From: an uncultured Bacteroidales bacterium
GTDB taxonomy: Bacteria; Bacteroidota; Bacteroidia; Bacteroidales; UBA932
Direction of reading: 5' to 3'
Length of the DNA stretch: 64,000 nucleotides
Assembly (NCBI GenBank): GCA_934717185.1
Contig: CAKUYQ010000007.1
Coordinates: forward strand, 42,861-106,860
In this document: positions 1 to 9,081 of the stretch, piece after piece
Numbering within the stretch: the first letter of the stretch is position 1
How the letters are laid out: every line of letters starts with the position of its first letter
Notes under the pieces: generated by a model
Databases searched by the model: none
Seen by the model: only the letters and a program-made list of their open reading frames with translations
What the model was told of the DNA's origin: nothing
Position numbers and translations under genes: made by a program

Positions 1-185
1 TTTCTGCACTTCTTATCTGCATGTTCCGTTACCGAGCATGTGTTAATAACATATATATCAGCTACCTTATCTGCCCCTACCCTTTCATATCCGTTCCTTT
101 CAAACTCCCTTGCCAAGGCAGAAGTCTCAGAAAAATTAAGTTTGCAACCAAGAGTGACAAAAGCTATCTTTTTCTTACTATCCAT
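1..185 (-). CDS. mtaB: MtaB-type tRNA methylthiotransferase, N-terminal part only (runs off the window)
   Basis: Reading the minus strand from the ATG at 185-183 gives about 61 residues before the window edge. They hold the start of an UPF0004/MiaB-type domain: FVTLGCKLNFSE near residues 9-20 and INTCSVTEHADKK near 48-60. The first contains the first iron-sulfur cysteine and the second contains NTCSVT. The TLGCKLN and NTCSVTEHADKK forms are typical of MtaB, which adds a methylthio group to threonylcarbamoyladenosine-37 of tRNA, rather than of MiaB or RimO. The radical-SAM core and TRAM domain would lie outside the window. folB is 45 bases upstream on the same strand, so the two may be co-transcribed. 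Confidence 0.85.
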   Translation of the reverse strand, partial: MDSKKKIAFVTLGCKLNFSETSALAREFERNGYERVGADKVADIYVINTCSVTEHADKKCR

Positions 186-230
186 CTAATTTACAAGCAA
201 TTATTTATTTTCCACTTCCCAACAATCAAT

Positions 231-596
231 CTAATCCGCCAAGTCTCCAAGGCTCATAACCACCCTCGACGAACCAACCTGCCCTCCCAACGGCGGGTTA
301 AGCTTATCTATAGATATCTCCGCTTCAACCATCTGCGGGAACTTTGCCTTAAGTTCACAAAGGATTCTGTATGCAACATTCTCCAACAGGTGCGACTTAA
401 CCCTCATCTGTGCAGCAATCTCATTGTAAAGCAGTTGGTAATTAAGAGCATCCTCCACATTATCTGTTCTCTGAGCCCTTTTGCTGTCATACGTAACAGT
501 TAGGTTAACAATAAATTTATTCCCTATAATCTGCTCCTCCTCAAAACATCCGTGATGAGAAAAAAAGCACATATTCGTAAGTTCTATCTTTGTCAT
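231..596 (-). CDS. folB: Dihydroneopterin aldolase
   Basis: This 121-residue protein has the normal length of FolB, which cleaves 7,8-dihydroneopterin to 6-hydroxymethyl-7,8-dihydropterin in cytoplasmic folate synthesis. Visible signatures are FSHHGCFEEEQ at residues 12-22, which contains the conserved substrate-binding glutamates, and IDKLNPPLGG near 96-105 with the expected catalytic lysine at about 98. It starts at the ATG at 596. It lies between mtaB and an RsmI-like methyltransferase gene on the same strand, 26 bases from the latter, which suggests a small operon. Nothing in it looks abnormal. Confidence 0.92.
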   Translation of the reverse strand: MTKIELTNMCFFSHHGCFEEEQIIGNKFIVNLTVTYDSKRAQRTDNVEDALNYQLLYNEIAAQMRVKSHLLENVAYRILCELKAKFPQMVEAEISIDKLNPPLGGQVGSSRVVMSLGDLAD

Positions 597-622
597 TGTT
601 AATTATTATATAAACAAATCAT

Positions 623-1336
623 CTACCGTGCATATAGAAGAAAAACACACGGACGCTTGCCTATCTCAGGCATGCACTTTTGCCACAAGGCAACCGTTTT
701 GGTTTTGATAAACTCATTTGGAAGTGTAATATCTGCGGCAACACATATTTTGGTATTCGGCTGGCACACAGAAACAAGCTCCTTAAAAAAGGCATCATTC
801 CTGTATGGAGTCTCTATCATTATCTGCGTCTGATCCAATTGAGCAGACAGCTTTTCCAACAATTTTATCCTATAGCGCCTCTCCTCGGGCTTTACAGGAA
901 GATATCCGTTAAAAGCAAAAGACTGCCCGTTAAAACCGCTGCCCATTAAAGCCAACATAAGCGAAGAGGGACCAACAAAAGGGACAACCGTTATATCCCT
1001 CTGTTGAGCAGCCGCAACAAGCAACGCCCCCGGATCCGCCACGGCAGGCAGGCCGGCTTCAGACATAAGTCCAATATCACTACCCTCCTCAAGAACCTTC
1101 ACAAACCTCTCAACCTCACTCTCCGGAGTATGTTCATTAAGCTCATACAAAGTAAGAGAATCTATCTGCCCCTTATGCCCCGCTTTGGAGAGAAACCGCC
1201 TCGCAGTCCTCAACTCCTCAACCACAAAGATCTTAAGTTTAGGAATTGTTACAAGAACCTCTGCAGGTAAAACAGCCGAAAGCTCTGTATCTCCAAGAGT
1301 TGTAGGTATAAGATATAATTTTCCTTTTGCATTCAT
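623..1336 (-). CDS. RsmI-like SAM-dependent methyltransferase (tetrapyrrole methylase fold)
   Basis: The protein has 237 residues and matches the tetrapyrrole-methylase fold used by RsmI, the enzyme that 2'-O-methylates C1402 of 16S rRNA. The clearest motif is GLMSEAGLPAVADPG at residues 89-103, the SAM-binding loop of RsmI (normally GxxSDAGTPxxSDPG), followed by a VPFVGPSS segment near 118-125. It is shorter than full RsmI (about 280 residues) and opens with YLIPTTLGD instead of the usual VATPIGNLxD. This is the pattern of the shorter RsmI paralogue common in Bacteroidetes, whose exact substrate I do not know. It is divergent from the hydrolase gene at 1425. Confidence 0.78.
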   Translation of the reverse strand: MNAKGKLYLIPTTLGDTELSAVLPAEVLVTIPKLKIFVVEELRTARRFLSKAGHKGQIDSLTLYELNEHTPESEVERFVKVLEEGSDIGLMSEAGLPAVADPGALLVAAAQQRDITVVPFVGPSSLMLALMGSGFNGQSFAFNGYLPVKPEERRYRIKLLEKLSAQLDQTQIMIETPYRNDAFFKELVSVCQPNTKICVAADITLPNEFIKTKTVALWQKCMPEIGKRPCVFLLYAR

Positions 1337-1424
1337 GACTGCAAAGATATTAAAAAAATCAAAACCTTTCTTACCTTTGCAGCCACCGGATTGTTGTATT
1401 ATATTTCATCAATTGATTCTTCTT

Positions 1425-2234
1425 ATGAACTTGAATAAAGTTATATTTTTAGGCACCGGTACATCGCAGGGGGTACCAATGATAGGTTGCAATTGCCACG
1501 TATGCAGGTCTGAATTCAATAAAGACAAAAGGCTTAGAACCGCTGCATACATAGAGTATGATGGGGTAAGATTTGTCATTGACTGCGGCCCCGATTTCAG
1601 ACAACAGATGCTCTCCCACAGCATAAATGAGTTAGATGCCGTTCTACTTACCCACCAGCACAAAGACCATACGGGTGGATTGGACGACATAAGGGCATAC
1701 AATTACTTTACAAAGGCCGCATTCCCTGTTTATGCAGAAAAACGGGTGCAGGAATCGCTTAAAAAGGAGTATTCGTACGCATTTGACCGGAACAAATACC
1801 CTGGCGTTCCGGAGTACAACCTTATCACAATAGACGAAACACCCTTTGATATCATAACAAATAAAAACGGGATTGAACACTCCGTACACATAGTACCAAT
1901 AAGAGTAATGCACTATAAACTGCCAATCTTAGGCTACAGAATAGGTGATTTTGCCTATATAACAGATGGCAGCTTCATTCCCGAATCCGAGTTTGACAAG
2001 CTAAAAGGGGTTAAGACATTTGTAATAAACACCATCCGCCACGAGAAACATATATCACACTTCTCTTTGGGCGAAGCATTGGAGATTATAAAAAGGGTTG
2101 GAGCACCACGCAACTACCTTACCCATCTTTCACACCAGATTGGTACGCACCAAGAGCTAACCAAAGAGTTGCAGCAGATGAACCTGCCCTACAGCGTAGA
2201 GCCGGCATACGATGGCCTTACAATAGAGATCTAA
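1425..2234 (+). CDS. MBL-fold metal-dependent hydrolase (PhnP-like)
   Basis: Starting at the ATG at 1425 (the reading frame stays open upstream, but that part overlaps the divergent gene), the protein has 269 residues. It begins with LGTGTSQGVPMIGCNCHVC (residues 9-27), which has a glycine-rich strand and a CxCxxC zinc site. The metal motif H77-Q-H-K-D81-H82 and later HHis positions such as HLSHQ fit the metallo-beta-lactamase fold. The Cys-zinc site and overall form resemble PhnP-type phosphoribosyl cyclic phosphodiesterases, but in Bacteroidetes this family is housekeeping and its substrate is not established. It is convergent with mnmA and separated from it by a large hairpin. Confidence 0.82.
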   Translation: MNLNKVIFLGTGTSQGVPMIGCNCHVCRSEFNKDKRLRTAAYIEYDGVRFVIDCGPDFRQQMLSHSINELDAVLLTHQHKDHTGGLDDIRAYNYFTKAAFPVYAEKRVQESLKKEYSYAFDRNKYPGVPEYNLITIDETPFDIITNKNGIEHSVHIVPIRVMHYKLPILGYRIGDFAYITDGSFIPESEFDKLKGVKTFVINTIRHEKHISHFSLGEALEIIKRVGAPRNYLTHLSHQIGTHQELTKELQQMNLPYSVEPAYDGLTIEI

Positions 2235-2267
2235 GCGCAGCAGTTGACCTTTATACCTTTAATACCT

Positions 2268-2395
2268 ATATAAATTAAATAAAAAGAACAAATGCAAGGC
2301 TTGCGAAATTTTCAATACCGGAGCGTACTTAAGGTACGTGAGGATTTGAAAATTAAGTATAACGCGGCAGTTGACTTTTTATTTAATTTATATTC
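2268..2395. repeat. Nested ~128-bp inverted-repeat hairpin between convergent genes
   Basis: The outer arms are a perfect 18-base inverted repeat: TATAAATTAAATAAAAAG at about 2268-2285 and its complement at about 2378-2395. A second perfect pair sits inside (AATTTTCAA / TTGAAAATT), and the centre is CGTAC-TTAAG-GTACG. The element lies between the 3' ends of the hydrolase and mnmA, so it could serve as a two-way terminator. Its length and nesting are more like a palindromic mobile repeat than a simple terminator. Its right arm supplies the TAA stop of mnmA. A direct repeat, GCAGTTGAC/GCAGTTGACT, lies just outside the left arm and inside the right arm. Confidence 0.7.
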
Positions 2396-3650
2396 CGGAG
2401 CCAAGCATCTCCCCATCATGCGAATACCACACCGTAAACTGCCCCGGAGAGATCCCCCTCTGCGGCCTTTGGAAAATAATATATATACCATCTTCACGGC
2501 AGAACAGACGTGCATGTTCAAGAGGCTGGCGATAACGGAGCCTCACAAGATAATCACGCTGTTGCCCCGGCTGCATTGTCAAATCCGGCCTTATCCAATG
2601 AACATTTTCAGATGAGATAAACAAGCCCTTTCTGTAGAGACCGGGATGCTTCTGCCCCTCACCAACATAGATGGTATTGGTATCATGGTCTGTGGCAATA
2701 ATAAAAATAGACTCTTTATGCCCGCCAATATTAAGGCCGCGCCTCTGCCCTATTGTATAAAATTGAACACCAATATGCTTCCCGATAATCTTTCCATGTT
2801 CAACTTTATATGCCAAGGGAGATGTAAGCTTGCGCAGCTCCTCCAAAGAGTAACTGTCCTTAAGTGCCCCTGAAAAGAATTCGGCACCCCATGAGGTTGA
2901 CGGAAGCATATCATTATCTACCAGAACATTATTAAACTGCTCTTTGAAGATCTCCACCACATTACCCTCTTTTGGTTTAAGTTTCTGTTGCAGAAAAACA
3001 GGCAGATCCACCTTTCCCACAAAACATATACCCTGCGAATCCTTTTTCTCCGCAGAGGGAAGTTCGGCCTCGGCCGCTATTCTTCTAACCTCCGGCTTTT
3101 GAAGATGCCCTATAGGAAACATAGCCTTTGAAAGCTGCTCCTGTGTAAGCTGGCACAGAAAATAACTTTGGTCTTTATTTTTGTCATCACCTGCCAATAT
3201 TCTGTAAATTTTCTTTCCATTGGCATCTGTAAACTCCTCCTTCTTGCAGTAATGCCCCGTAGCTACATAATCTGCGCCAAGTTCAAGCGCATGTTTAAGG
3301 AATGCATCAAACTTAATCTCACGGTTACAAAGGACATCCGGGTTAGGTGTACGCCCCTTGGAGTACTCATCAAACATATAGTCTACAACCTTCTTTCTGT
3401 ATGTTTCGCTCAAATCTATAAAATAGAACGGTATGCCTATCTTTTTTGCAACCATCTGCGCAACCATTCTGTCCTCCTCCCACTCGCAATCACCATGAAG
3501 CGTACCCTCTGTATCGTGCCAGTTCTGCATAAACAGAGCTATAACATTATGCCCCGCCTGCTTTAGCAGCAGAGCCGCTACGCTCGAATCCACCCCTCCG
3601 GAAAGGCCCACAGCAATATTCAAAGGTTTGAAATCTCTCCTCTCCAACAT
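2388..3650 (-). CDS. mnmA: tRNA-uridine 2-sulfurtransferase
   Basis: The 420-residue protein is MnmA (TrmU), which thiolates U34 of Lys, Glu and Gln tRNAs in the cytoplasm. The PP-loop ATP motif SGGVDSS is at residues 17-23. The catalytic cysteines are C108 in NPDVLCNREIKF and the one in the DSQGICFVG motif near residue 210. The FYTIGQRRGLNIGG segment is a family hallmark. The protein is somewhat longer than the usual 360-390 residues because of insertions in the middle and C-terminal parts. The stop codon falls inside the arm of the hairpin at 2268-2395. pssA is only 4 bases upstream on the same strand, so the two are probably co-transcribed. Confidence 0.95.
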   Translation of the reverse strand: MLERRDFKPLNIAVGLSGGVDSSVAALLLKQAGHNVIALFMQNWHDTEGTLHGDCEWEEDRMVAQMVAKKIGIPFYFIDLSETYRKKVVDYMFDEYSKGRTPNPDVLCNREIKFDAFLKHALELGADYVATGHYCKKEEFTDANGKKIYRILAGDDKNKDQSYFLCQLTQEQLSKAMFPIGHLQKPEVRRIAAEAELPSAEKKDSQGICFVGKVDLPVFLQQKLKPKEGNVVEIFKEQFNNVLVDNDMLPSTSWGAEFFSGALKDSYSLEELRKLTSPLAYKVEHGKIIGKHIGVQFYTIGQRRGLNIGGHKESIFIIATDHDTNTIYVGEGQKHPGLYRKGLFISSENVHWIRPDLTMQPGQQRDYLVRLRYRQPLEHARLFCREDGIYIIFQRPQRGISPGQFTVWYSHDGEMLGSGI

Positions 3651-3654
3651 AAAA

Positions 3655-4419
3655 CTAATTTTTTGAAGGCACTACCGCCAATGCCAAGTTTAAAAGAATA
3701 TACACAACAAAGGTTGCAAATACCCAGACACTCCAATTAAATCCAAAAACTGCAGATATTATGGCAACAACGGCAGACAAACCAACAAAGGCAAACCTCA
3801 CCGCATTATCCTTTACAGAAAAGTTTTTGAATTTAAATGAAAACATCGGTATCTCACAAACAAGCAGATAAGATAAAATAAGAGACAAAGCCGGAACAAA
3901 CCAACTGTTATCCTGCAAAAATACAGTGATATACGGATACAGATCGCTTGCATACAACAAAGAGCCGCATATCATTGCACAAGACGGTGTTGCCAATCCA
4001 ATAAAATTCTCTGTCTGCCTCTCATCTATATTAAATTTTGCAAGTCTCAACCCGGAGAAAACAGCAATTGCCAAAGGTGCATAGATAAGAAAGTTCCTGC
4101 CAATAACAGATGTCAAAGATGTGCTGAATGCCATCCCCACATACCCATCTACCGTTATCTTTGAGAATGTGTACATCATCATTGCCGGAGCAACGCCAAA
4201 GCTCACCATATCTGCCAAAGAGTCCAACTCTTTTCCCATTGGGGAATATGCCTTAAGCAACCTGGCACAAAAACCATCTAAAAAATCAAACACCGCTGCT
4301 GCAATTATGCAGAGAAAAGCTGCCTTGAAATTACCGTATGTAGCATTAACAACGGCAAAACACCCACTCAAAAGATTAAGGCAGGTAATTGTATTCGGGA
4401 TAGATTTTATCAAACTCAT
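3655..4419 (-). CDS. pssA: CDP-diacylglycerol-serine O-phosphatidyltransferase
   Basis: This 254-residue integral membrane protein carries the full CDP-alcohol phosphatidyltransferase signature. D48-G49, A52-R53, G62, D66 and D70 give the D-G-x2-A-R-x8-G-x3-D-x3-D pattern. It makes phosphatidylserine, the precursor of phosphatidylethanolamine, at the inner membrane. The opening residues (SLIKSIPNTITCLNLLSGC) are typical of the bacterial PssA group that is like the Bacillus enzyme. It sits 2 bases downstream of the DUF368 gene and 4 bases upstream of mnmA, which suggests one tightly packed transcript. Confidence 0.93.
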   Translation of the reverse strand: MSLIKSIPNTITCLNLLSGCFAVVNATYGNFKAAFLCIIAAAVFDFLDGFCARLLKAYSPMGKELDSLADMVSFGVAPAMMMYTFSKITVDGYVGMAFSTSLTSVIGRNFLIYAPLAIAVFSGLRLAKFNIDERQTENFIGLATPSCAMICGSLLYASDLYPYITVFLQDNSWFVPALSLILSYLLVCEIPMFSFKFKNFSVKDNAVRFAFVGLSAVVAIISAVFGFNWSVWVFATFVVYILLNLALAVVPSKN

Positions 4420-4421
4420 AA

Positions 4422-5351
4422 TTAATTGTTTTTTAACTCTTTTTCTTCTTCTTTCTCTTTATTGTTGGCCAACAACTCTATTACAATCAGTGCAACAATA
4501 CCTATAACAGCAAAGATAACAGCATAACCTACAAGTGGTTCGCTACCCGTAAGCTGTGAATATGTATTTGGAAGAACCGGAATATCCGTTCCTTTTTCCA
4601 ATAACTCTTTCCACGGCCACACTTTAAACAACGACCCTATCATAAAACCGGCTAAAAGCGCTATGGTCTGCATATAGAATCTCTTTAACAACCAACTTAG
4701 GAAATGAGAGAACAGCACTATGCCAATCAATGCGCCACAGCCAAAGATTATAAGAATCTTTATATCCAAACCTGCCACTGCAGACATTATAAAATCATAT
4801 TTTCCCATAAGAAGCAGAATAAAACTGCCGGATATTCCGGGAAGTATCATTGCACAGATGGCAATAGCCCCGCACAAAAAGATAAACCACAAATGATTTG
4901 GTGTTTCCGCCGGTGTGGCAAAACAGATAAATGCAGCGGCAACTATACCAACAACCAATGAGAGGATATTCTTAATATTCCATTTATCTATTCCCTTTAG
5001 GATAAATACGGCAGACGCCAATATCAAACCAAAGAAAAAACTCCAAAGCTGGATAGGCTGATTCTCCAACAGATACTTCATAAGTTTGGCTAATGAAAAG
5101 ACACTTATAAGTATGCCTAATACAAGACTTAGCAGAAAATTTCCGTTTATATGTTTCCAGAATTGTGCAAGTTTGCCTGTAAATAATAACTTAAGAGAGT
5201 GCGGGTTTACAGATTTTATAGAATCTACCAACTCACCGTAAATACCCATCAAAAAGGCTATTGTACCACCGCTCACACCGGGAATGACATCGGCTGCACC
5301 CATGCACACCCCTTTAACTGTAACTGATAAATAATGAGAAAACTTGTTCAT
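4422..5351 (-). CDS. DUF368 membrane protein (PopT-type polyprenyl-phosphate transporter)
   Basis: The protein has 309 residues and about eight to nine hydrophobic segments. It has the two DUF368 signature motifs: GAADVIPGVSGGT near residues 18-30 and a related ILPGISGSF in the second half, an internal repeat typical of the family. DUF368 proteins have been reported as undecaprenyl-phosphate translocases (PopT), returning the lipid carrier to the inner leaflet after cell-wall synthesis; function here is assigned by family. The C-terminus is a charged tail (KEKEEEKELKNN). It sits directly before pssA, so both act on envelope lipids. An 11-mer-like repeat (TTGTCGGGAA) lies just upstream of the start. 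Confidence 0.85.
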   Translation of the reverse strand: MNKFSHYLSVTVKGVCMGAADVIPGVSGGTIAFLMGIYGELVDSIKSVNPHSLKLLFTGKLAQFWKHINGNFLLSLVLGILISVFSLAKLMKYLLENQPIQLWSFFFGLILASAVFILKGIDKWNIKNILSLVVGIVAAAFICFATPAETPNHLWFIFLCGAIAICAMILPGISGSFILLLMGKYDFIMSAVAGLDIKILIIFGCGALIGIVLFSHFLSWLLKRFYMQTIALLAGFMIGSLFKVWPWKELLEKGTDIPVLPNTYSQLTGSEPLVGYAVIFAVIGIVALIVIELLANNKEKEEEKELKNN

Positions 5352-5365
5352 ATTTTGTCGGGAAA

Positions 5366-6499
5366 TTAAATTAAATTAAGAAAATCCTTTATCTGTCTGT
5401 TTGTCTGTAGCTCCGGAAGCGCCTTGCACAGCGTTGTAGCCCACCCTTTGTCCTCTTTGGCTATTGCCATTATCTTGCCGGGCAATCCACTCCTTCTTCC
5501 ACTTGTATAATCTGCAACTATGTCTATACATGCCAATCCTATCCCTGCCTCCCTGTTGTCCGGCTCTATCTGCTTCACCTTGTTGAGATAATCCTTTGCC
5601 TCATTAAACCGGCCAAGTGCAAAAAGAGCATCAGCTGTGCACAAATAACAGTCTGCATCACCTTTATCATACTTTTCATACTCCATAAAGCACTCCAAAG
5701 CCTTTTCATAATTTCCAAGGTTAAGACTTGCTACAGCAAGATTATGAAGTGCCGAATCGTTCTCCTTGTTAAGTGCAAGTGCATACTCAAATGCCTCCAC
5801 GGCCTTGTCCAATATATTCATTCTTGCATATAGCGTTCCTATATTGTACCATACCATATCACTGAATGGATCTGCATCCAAATAGTACTCATATAGTTCA
5901 AGCGCTTTATCATAATTTCCGGCATAATCGTAACAGAATGCCATGTCGCTCATACTGTCACAGTCTAAACTGCCGCAATTATCTGCTTTTCTATAATAGA
6001 ACAGTGCCTCTGTAAAATTCTCTGCATCCATACACTCTCCCGCAAGGGCACAAAATGTCTCCATAAGCTCTGCAGATGTGTAACCCTTTGTTTCAAACTC
6101 AGAAACAGCATCTCTTGCCTCTTTAAATTTGCCTATACACAAATAAGCTCTGGCATACAGAAGATTCATCTCTGGAAAAAATGACAATGTAGCACTGTTC
6201 TCTTTAAGGAGGTCAAGAGCTTCATTACCCATTTTCAATATTATAAAGAGATCTATATAACGGAACAGGATATCTGAATCATAAGGAAAACGTGAATACG
6301 CCAATTCACAGGCTGTCAAAGCATTGTCCAACTCATCATTATCCATGTATGAGTCTATGACAAAAACAAGCTCATTCTCCGAAAGGATAAGCCTGTCTGT
6401 ATTGCCCTCTTTTATAGCTTTGTTAAAAATATCAAGAGCCCCCGAATAATCCTCTTCATAGGGGAAATTGATATCATCATCTAAAAAATCATTTGCCAT
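5366..6499 (-). CDS. TPR-repeat protein
   Basis: The 377-residue protein has no signal peptide and is built mostly of tetratricopeptide repeats. Clear units include DMVWYNIGTLYARMNILDKA and DSALHNLAVASLNLGNYEKAL, each with the W/G/Y/A/P spacing of TPRs. The N-terminus is very acidic (DFLDDDINFPYEEDYSG). TPR arrays mediate protein-protein contacts; nothing shows the partner. Its start overlaps the end of the DUF6913-like gene by 11 bases, so the two are probably translated together. A cytoplasmic scaffold role is the most that can be inferred. Confidence 0.8.
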   Translation of the reverse strand: MANDFLDDDINFPYEEDYSGALDIFNKAIKEGNTDRLILSENELVFVIDSYMDNDELDNALTACELAYSRFPYDSDILFRYIDLFIILKMGNEALDLLKENSATLSFFPEMNLLYARAYLCIGKFKEARDAVSEFETKGYTSAELMETFCALAGECMDAENFTEALFYYRKADNCGSLDCDSMSDMAFCYDYAGNYDKALELYEYYLDADPFSDMVWYNIGTLYARMNILDKAVEAFEYALALNKENDSALHNLAVASLNLGNYEKALECFMEYEKYDKGDADCYLCTADALFALGRFNEAKDYLNKVKQIEPDNREAGIGLACIDIVADYTSGRRSGLPGKIMAIAKEDKGWATTLCKALPELQTNRQIKDFLNLI

Positions 6500-7049
6500 T
6501 AACTGGTTCAGTCTTAATCATCTCCAAATACCCACGCAATTTTCCAAACATCTCAACAGCTGAATATCTTGCGCCATCGGGTTGTTTAAGCACCATGGTA
6601 AAAAGGTTACTGTCAAACCCATTCCCCAAAGCTACCTTAAAACCGCTGTTTTCCAATCGGCAAATATAGTTCAAAGTATAATTATTTGCACCATTAAAGC
6701 AGATAAAAATGTCAGATTCCTTACCTGTAAAATTCTTTACGATACTATTTTTTGGAATACCCAACCAGTTAATATCTGTTCTCTTTAACAGAGTGATCCT
6801 ATTATTCTCTAACTTATGCTTGACAAAGAGTCCATTTTCCCCTTCAATTATCAACCCACTGTAATCAACGCCCAATTTATCGAGAGCAGACAGGAGAGCA
6901 ACAAGCTCTGCGACACTCTGTGCAGAATCAATAAGATACGCAAAGGAAACAGATCTTATATGCGACCAATCAAGATATTGTCTGTCCGCAACAACCATAT
7001 CTTCCGTAATCCTATTCTTTCTAAATTGGTTTTTTATAAAATTCAGCAT
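6489..7049 (-). CDS. DUF6913-like small protein of unknown function
   Basis: From the ATG at 7049 the protein has 186 residues. The frame is open further upstream, but that part runs into the region opposite the fadD promoter and reads like non-coding sequence. The start (MLNFIKNQFRKNR) and a middle region with a short alpha/beta pattern, including FICFNGANNYTLNYICR, resemble the DUF6913 family of Bacteroidetes. That family has no established function. It overlaps the following TPR gene by 11 bases, so translational coupling is likely. It is divergent from the acyl-CoA ligase gene. Confidence 0.65.
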   Translation of the reverse strand: MLNFIKNQFRKNRITEDMVVADRQYLDWSHIRSVSFAYLIDSAQSVAELVALLSALDKLGVDYSGLIIEGENGLFVKHKLENNRITLLKRTDINWLGIPKNSIVKNFTGKESDIFICFNGANNYTLNYICRLENSGFKVALGNGFDSNLFTMVLKQPDGARYSAVEMFGKLRGYLEMIKTEPVNGK

Positions 7050-7177
7050 AATCAATAGATAGATGACAACAAATTTACAAAAATCCGGCCAAAATAAGTT
7101 GATATTTACAATTACTGCCATCCTTTTATGAAGAATATTCAAAACAGTTTCTTATATTTGCGTTTCATTTTTATGAC

Positions 7178-9037
7178 ATGAGCACTATTGATACTAATAT
7201 AACTCTGCGCGATTTATACACAGAATCCATTAAAAAGTATGCAGACAATAGGTCTTACAGCATAATAAACGGAGAATCGCTTACCTACAAACAGTTTGGA
7301 GAGAGGGTAGAGATGTTGAAATCTGTTCTTCGCGCAAACGGTGTAAAAAAAGGATACAAAGTTGCCATTTTAGGGGCAAGCATGCCCAACTGGCCGGTTT
7401 CATACTTTGCAATAACTACAATGGGGGCAGTTGCAGTTCCACTCCTGCCGGATTTCACGGCTTTTGAGATTGCAAACATATTGGAACACTCCTCCACAAC
7501 AGCAATAATCGTCTCCAAAAGACTAATTTACAAACTATCTGATACCATAAGGGAGAAGATGGATATAATCTGCAGCATGGACAGCCTTGAGTTGCTGAAA
7601 GTTCCGTCTGACAATATATTATATCCGTCATTCGCAGACAGCACAGGTTATGAAGAGAATAAAGAGGACTATACCCCGCTTCCAAGCGATTTAGCCTCTA
7701 TTATATATACATCCGGAACATCCGGAACATCCAAAGGTGTGATGCTTACACATACCAATCTATGCTCCAACCTGCAGATGTGTTATGACCTTTACCCTAT
7801 AAATAAGGATGATATCTTTTTGTCATTCCTGCCGCTTTCCCATGCGTACGAATGTACCTTGGGGATGATGTACCCGCTAACAAAAGGGGCATCTGTATAC
7901 TATTTAGACGGAGCACCTACCCCTTCTCTTCTTATGCCGGCACTCCAAAAGGTAAGGCCTACAATTATATGCAGCGTTCCTCTTATTGTTGAGAAGATCT
8001 TCAAGAACAAGATCCGCCCAATGTTTACAAAGAACTGGACAATGCAGTTCCTCTACTCAATAAATATTATAAGGAGGCTGCTTCACAAATTAGCCGGCAA
8101 GAAATTGCTTAAACTGTTTGGCGGAAGACTAAGATTCTTTGGCGTTGGCGGCTCGAAATTAGATGGAGCTGTTGAGCAGTTTTTAAGAGATGCCAATTTC
8201 CCGTATGCCATTGGATATGGTCTAACCGAGTGCTCTCCGTTAATAGCCGGAATGGTGGACAGAAAAGCATTTCAATCCACAGGGCCTAAATTAGATGGGG
8301 TTGAGATGATAATACATGACCCTAACGAAGCAGGTATTGGCGAGATATGGGTAAAAGGCCCCAATATTATGAAGGGCTACTATAAAGACCCGGTAAAAAC
8401 AGAGGCTGCATTCAGCAGCGATGGCTGGTTCAGGACAAAGGATCTTGGAAAGTTCGACAAAAAAGGTTACCTGTATATTAAAGGAAGGGTAGACAATATG
8501 ATAATAGGTGCCAATGGAGAGAACATATATCCGGAGGAGATAGAGGCAATCATAAATGACAACGACTTTGTTTTAGAATCTCTTGTTACCCAAAAAGGAA
8601 ACAATCTTGTAGCAAAGGTGTACTTCAATTATGATCAGATTGCCAAACTCATAGATTTTAGAGAGTTGGAGGCATCAATAAAGAAGAACATAAGTGCAAA
8701 GTACCAAAAACTCAACGAGAAATACGAGCAGCTTTACGAAAAATACGAGAAGTGGAGGGCAGACAGGGTTAAAGAGAAGGATTCGGTAATTAACAGCAAA
8801 GTTATTGAGCTCGATGGTTCAAGCAAAAAGAGCGGAAGAAAGGGCAAAAAGGAGAGAAAGGTTAGAGAGGAGGTTGTTGTCACCTTCCAAGACAAATTAA
8901 ACAAGGTACAAAAAGAGCTTTTAGCCTACGTAAATGAGAGGGTTAACAAGGCATCAAGAATTGGGGAGATTGTTGAACAGTCCGTCCCTTTTGAAAAGAC
9001 TGCTACAAACAAAATAAAAAGGTATCTTTACGCATAA
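7178..9037 (+). CDS. fadD: Long-chain fatty acid-CoA ligase (AMP-forming)
   Basis: The 619-residue cytoplasmic enzyme belongs to the ANL adenylating superfamily. The phosphate-binding motif YTSGTSGTSKG is at residues 177-187, the YGLTECSP motif (A5) lies near 345, and GWFRTKDLG plus IKGRVDNMIIGANGENIYPEEIE form the C-terminal A7/A8 region. It would activate fatty acids with ATP and CoA. An odd feature is a lysine/glutamate-rich insert of about 60 residues near 505-570 (repeats of EKY, then KKSGRKGKKERK) before the final domain segment. Such inserts are seen in Bacteroidetes homologues. A strong terminator follows 9 bases later. Confidence 0.88.
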   Translation: MSTIDTNITLRDLYTESIKKYADNRSYSIINGESLTYKQFGERVEMLKSVLRANGVKKGYKVAILGASMPNWPVSYFAITTMGAVAVPLLPDFTAFEIANILEHSSTTAIIVSKRLIYKLSDTIREKMDIICSMDSLELLKVPSDNILYPSFADSTGYEENKEDYTPLPSDLASIIYTSGTSGTSKGVMLTHTNLCSNLQMCYDLYPINKDDIFLSFLPLSHAYECTLGMMYPLTKGASVYYLDGAPTPSLLMPALQKVRPTIICSVPLIVEKIFKNKIRPMFTKNWTMQFLYSINIIRRLLHKLAGKKLLKLFGGRLRFFGVGGSKLDGAVEQFLRDANFPYAIGYGLTECSPLIAGMVDRKAFQSTGPKLDGVEMIIHDPNEAGIGEIWVKGPNIMKGYYKDPVKTEAAFSSDGWFRTKDLGKFDKKGYLYIKGRVDNMIIGANGENIYPEEIEAIINDNDFVLESLVTQKGNNLVAKVYFNYDQIAKLIDFRELEASIKKNISAKYQKLNEKYEQLYEKYEKWRADRVKEKDSVINSKVIELDGSSKKSGRKGKKERKVREEVVVTFQDKLNKVQKELLAYVNERVNKASRIGEIVEQSVPFEKTATNKIKRYLYA

Positions 9038-9045
9038 TCATAAAA

Positions 9046-9076
9046 TTTACGCCCCGACCTTCAATCGGGGCGTAAT
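9046..9076. terminator. Hairpin terminator between fadD and the first barrel gene
   Basis: TACGCCCCGA at 9048-9057 pairs with TCGGGGCGTA at 9065-9074 around a 7-base loop. It lies between two convergent genes and has A- and T-rich flanks on both sides, so it could stop transcription from both directions. Confidence 0.8.
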
Positions 9077-9081
9077 ATTAT

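Noticed and set aside
21..503. A 160-codon plus-strand frame
   Set aside because: It lies opposite mtaB and folB and has no protein-like features.
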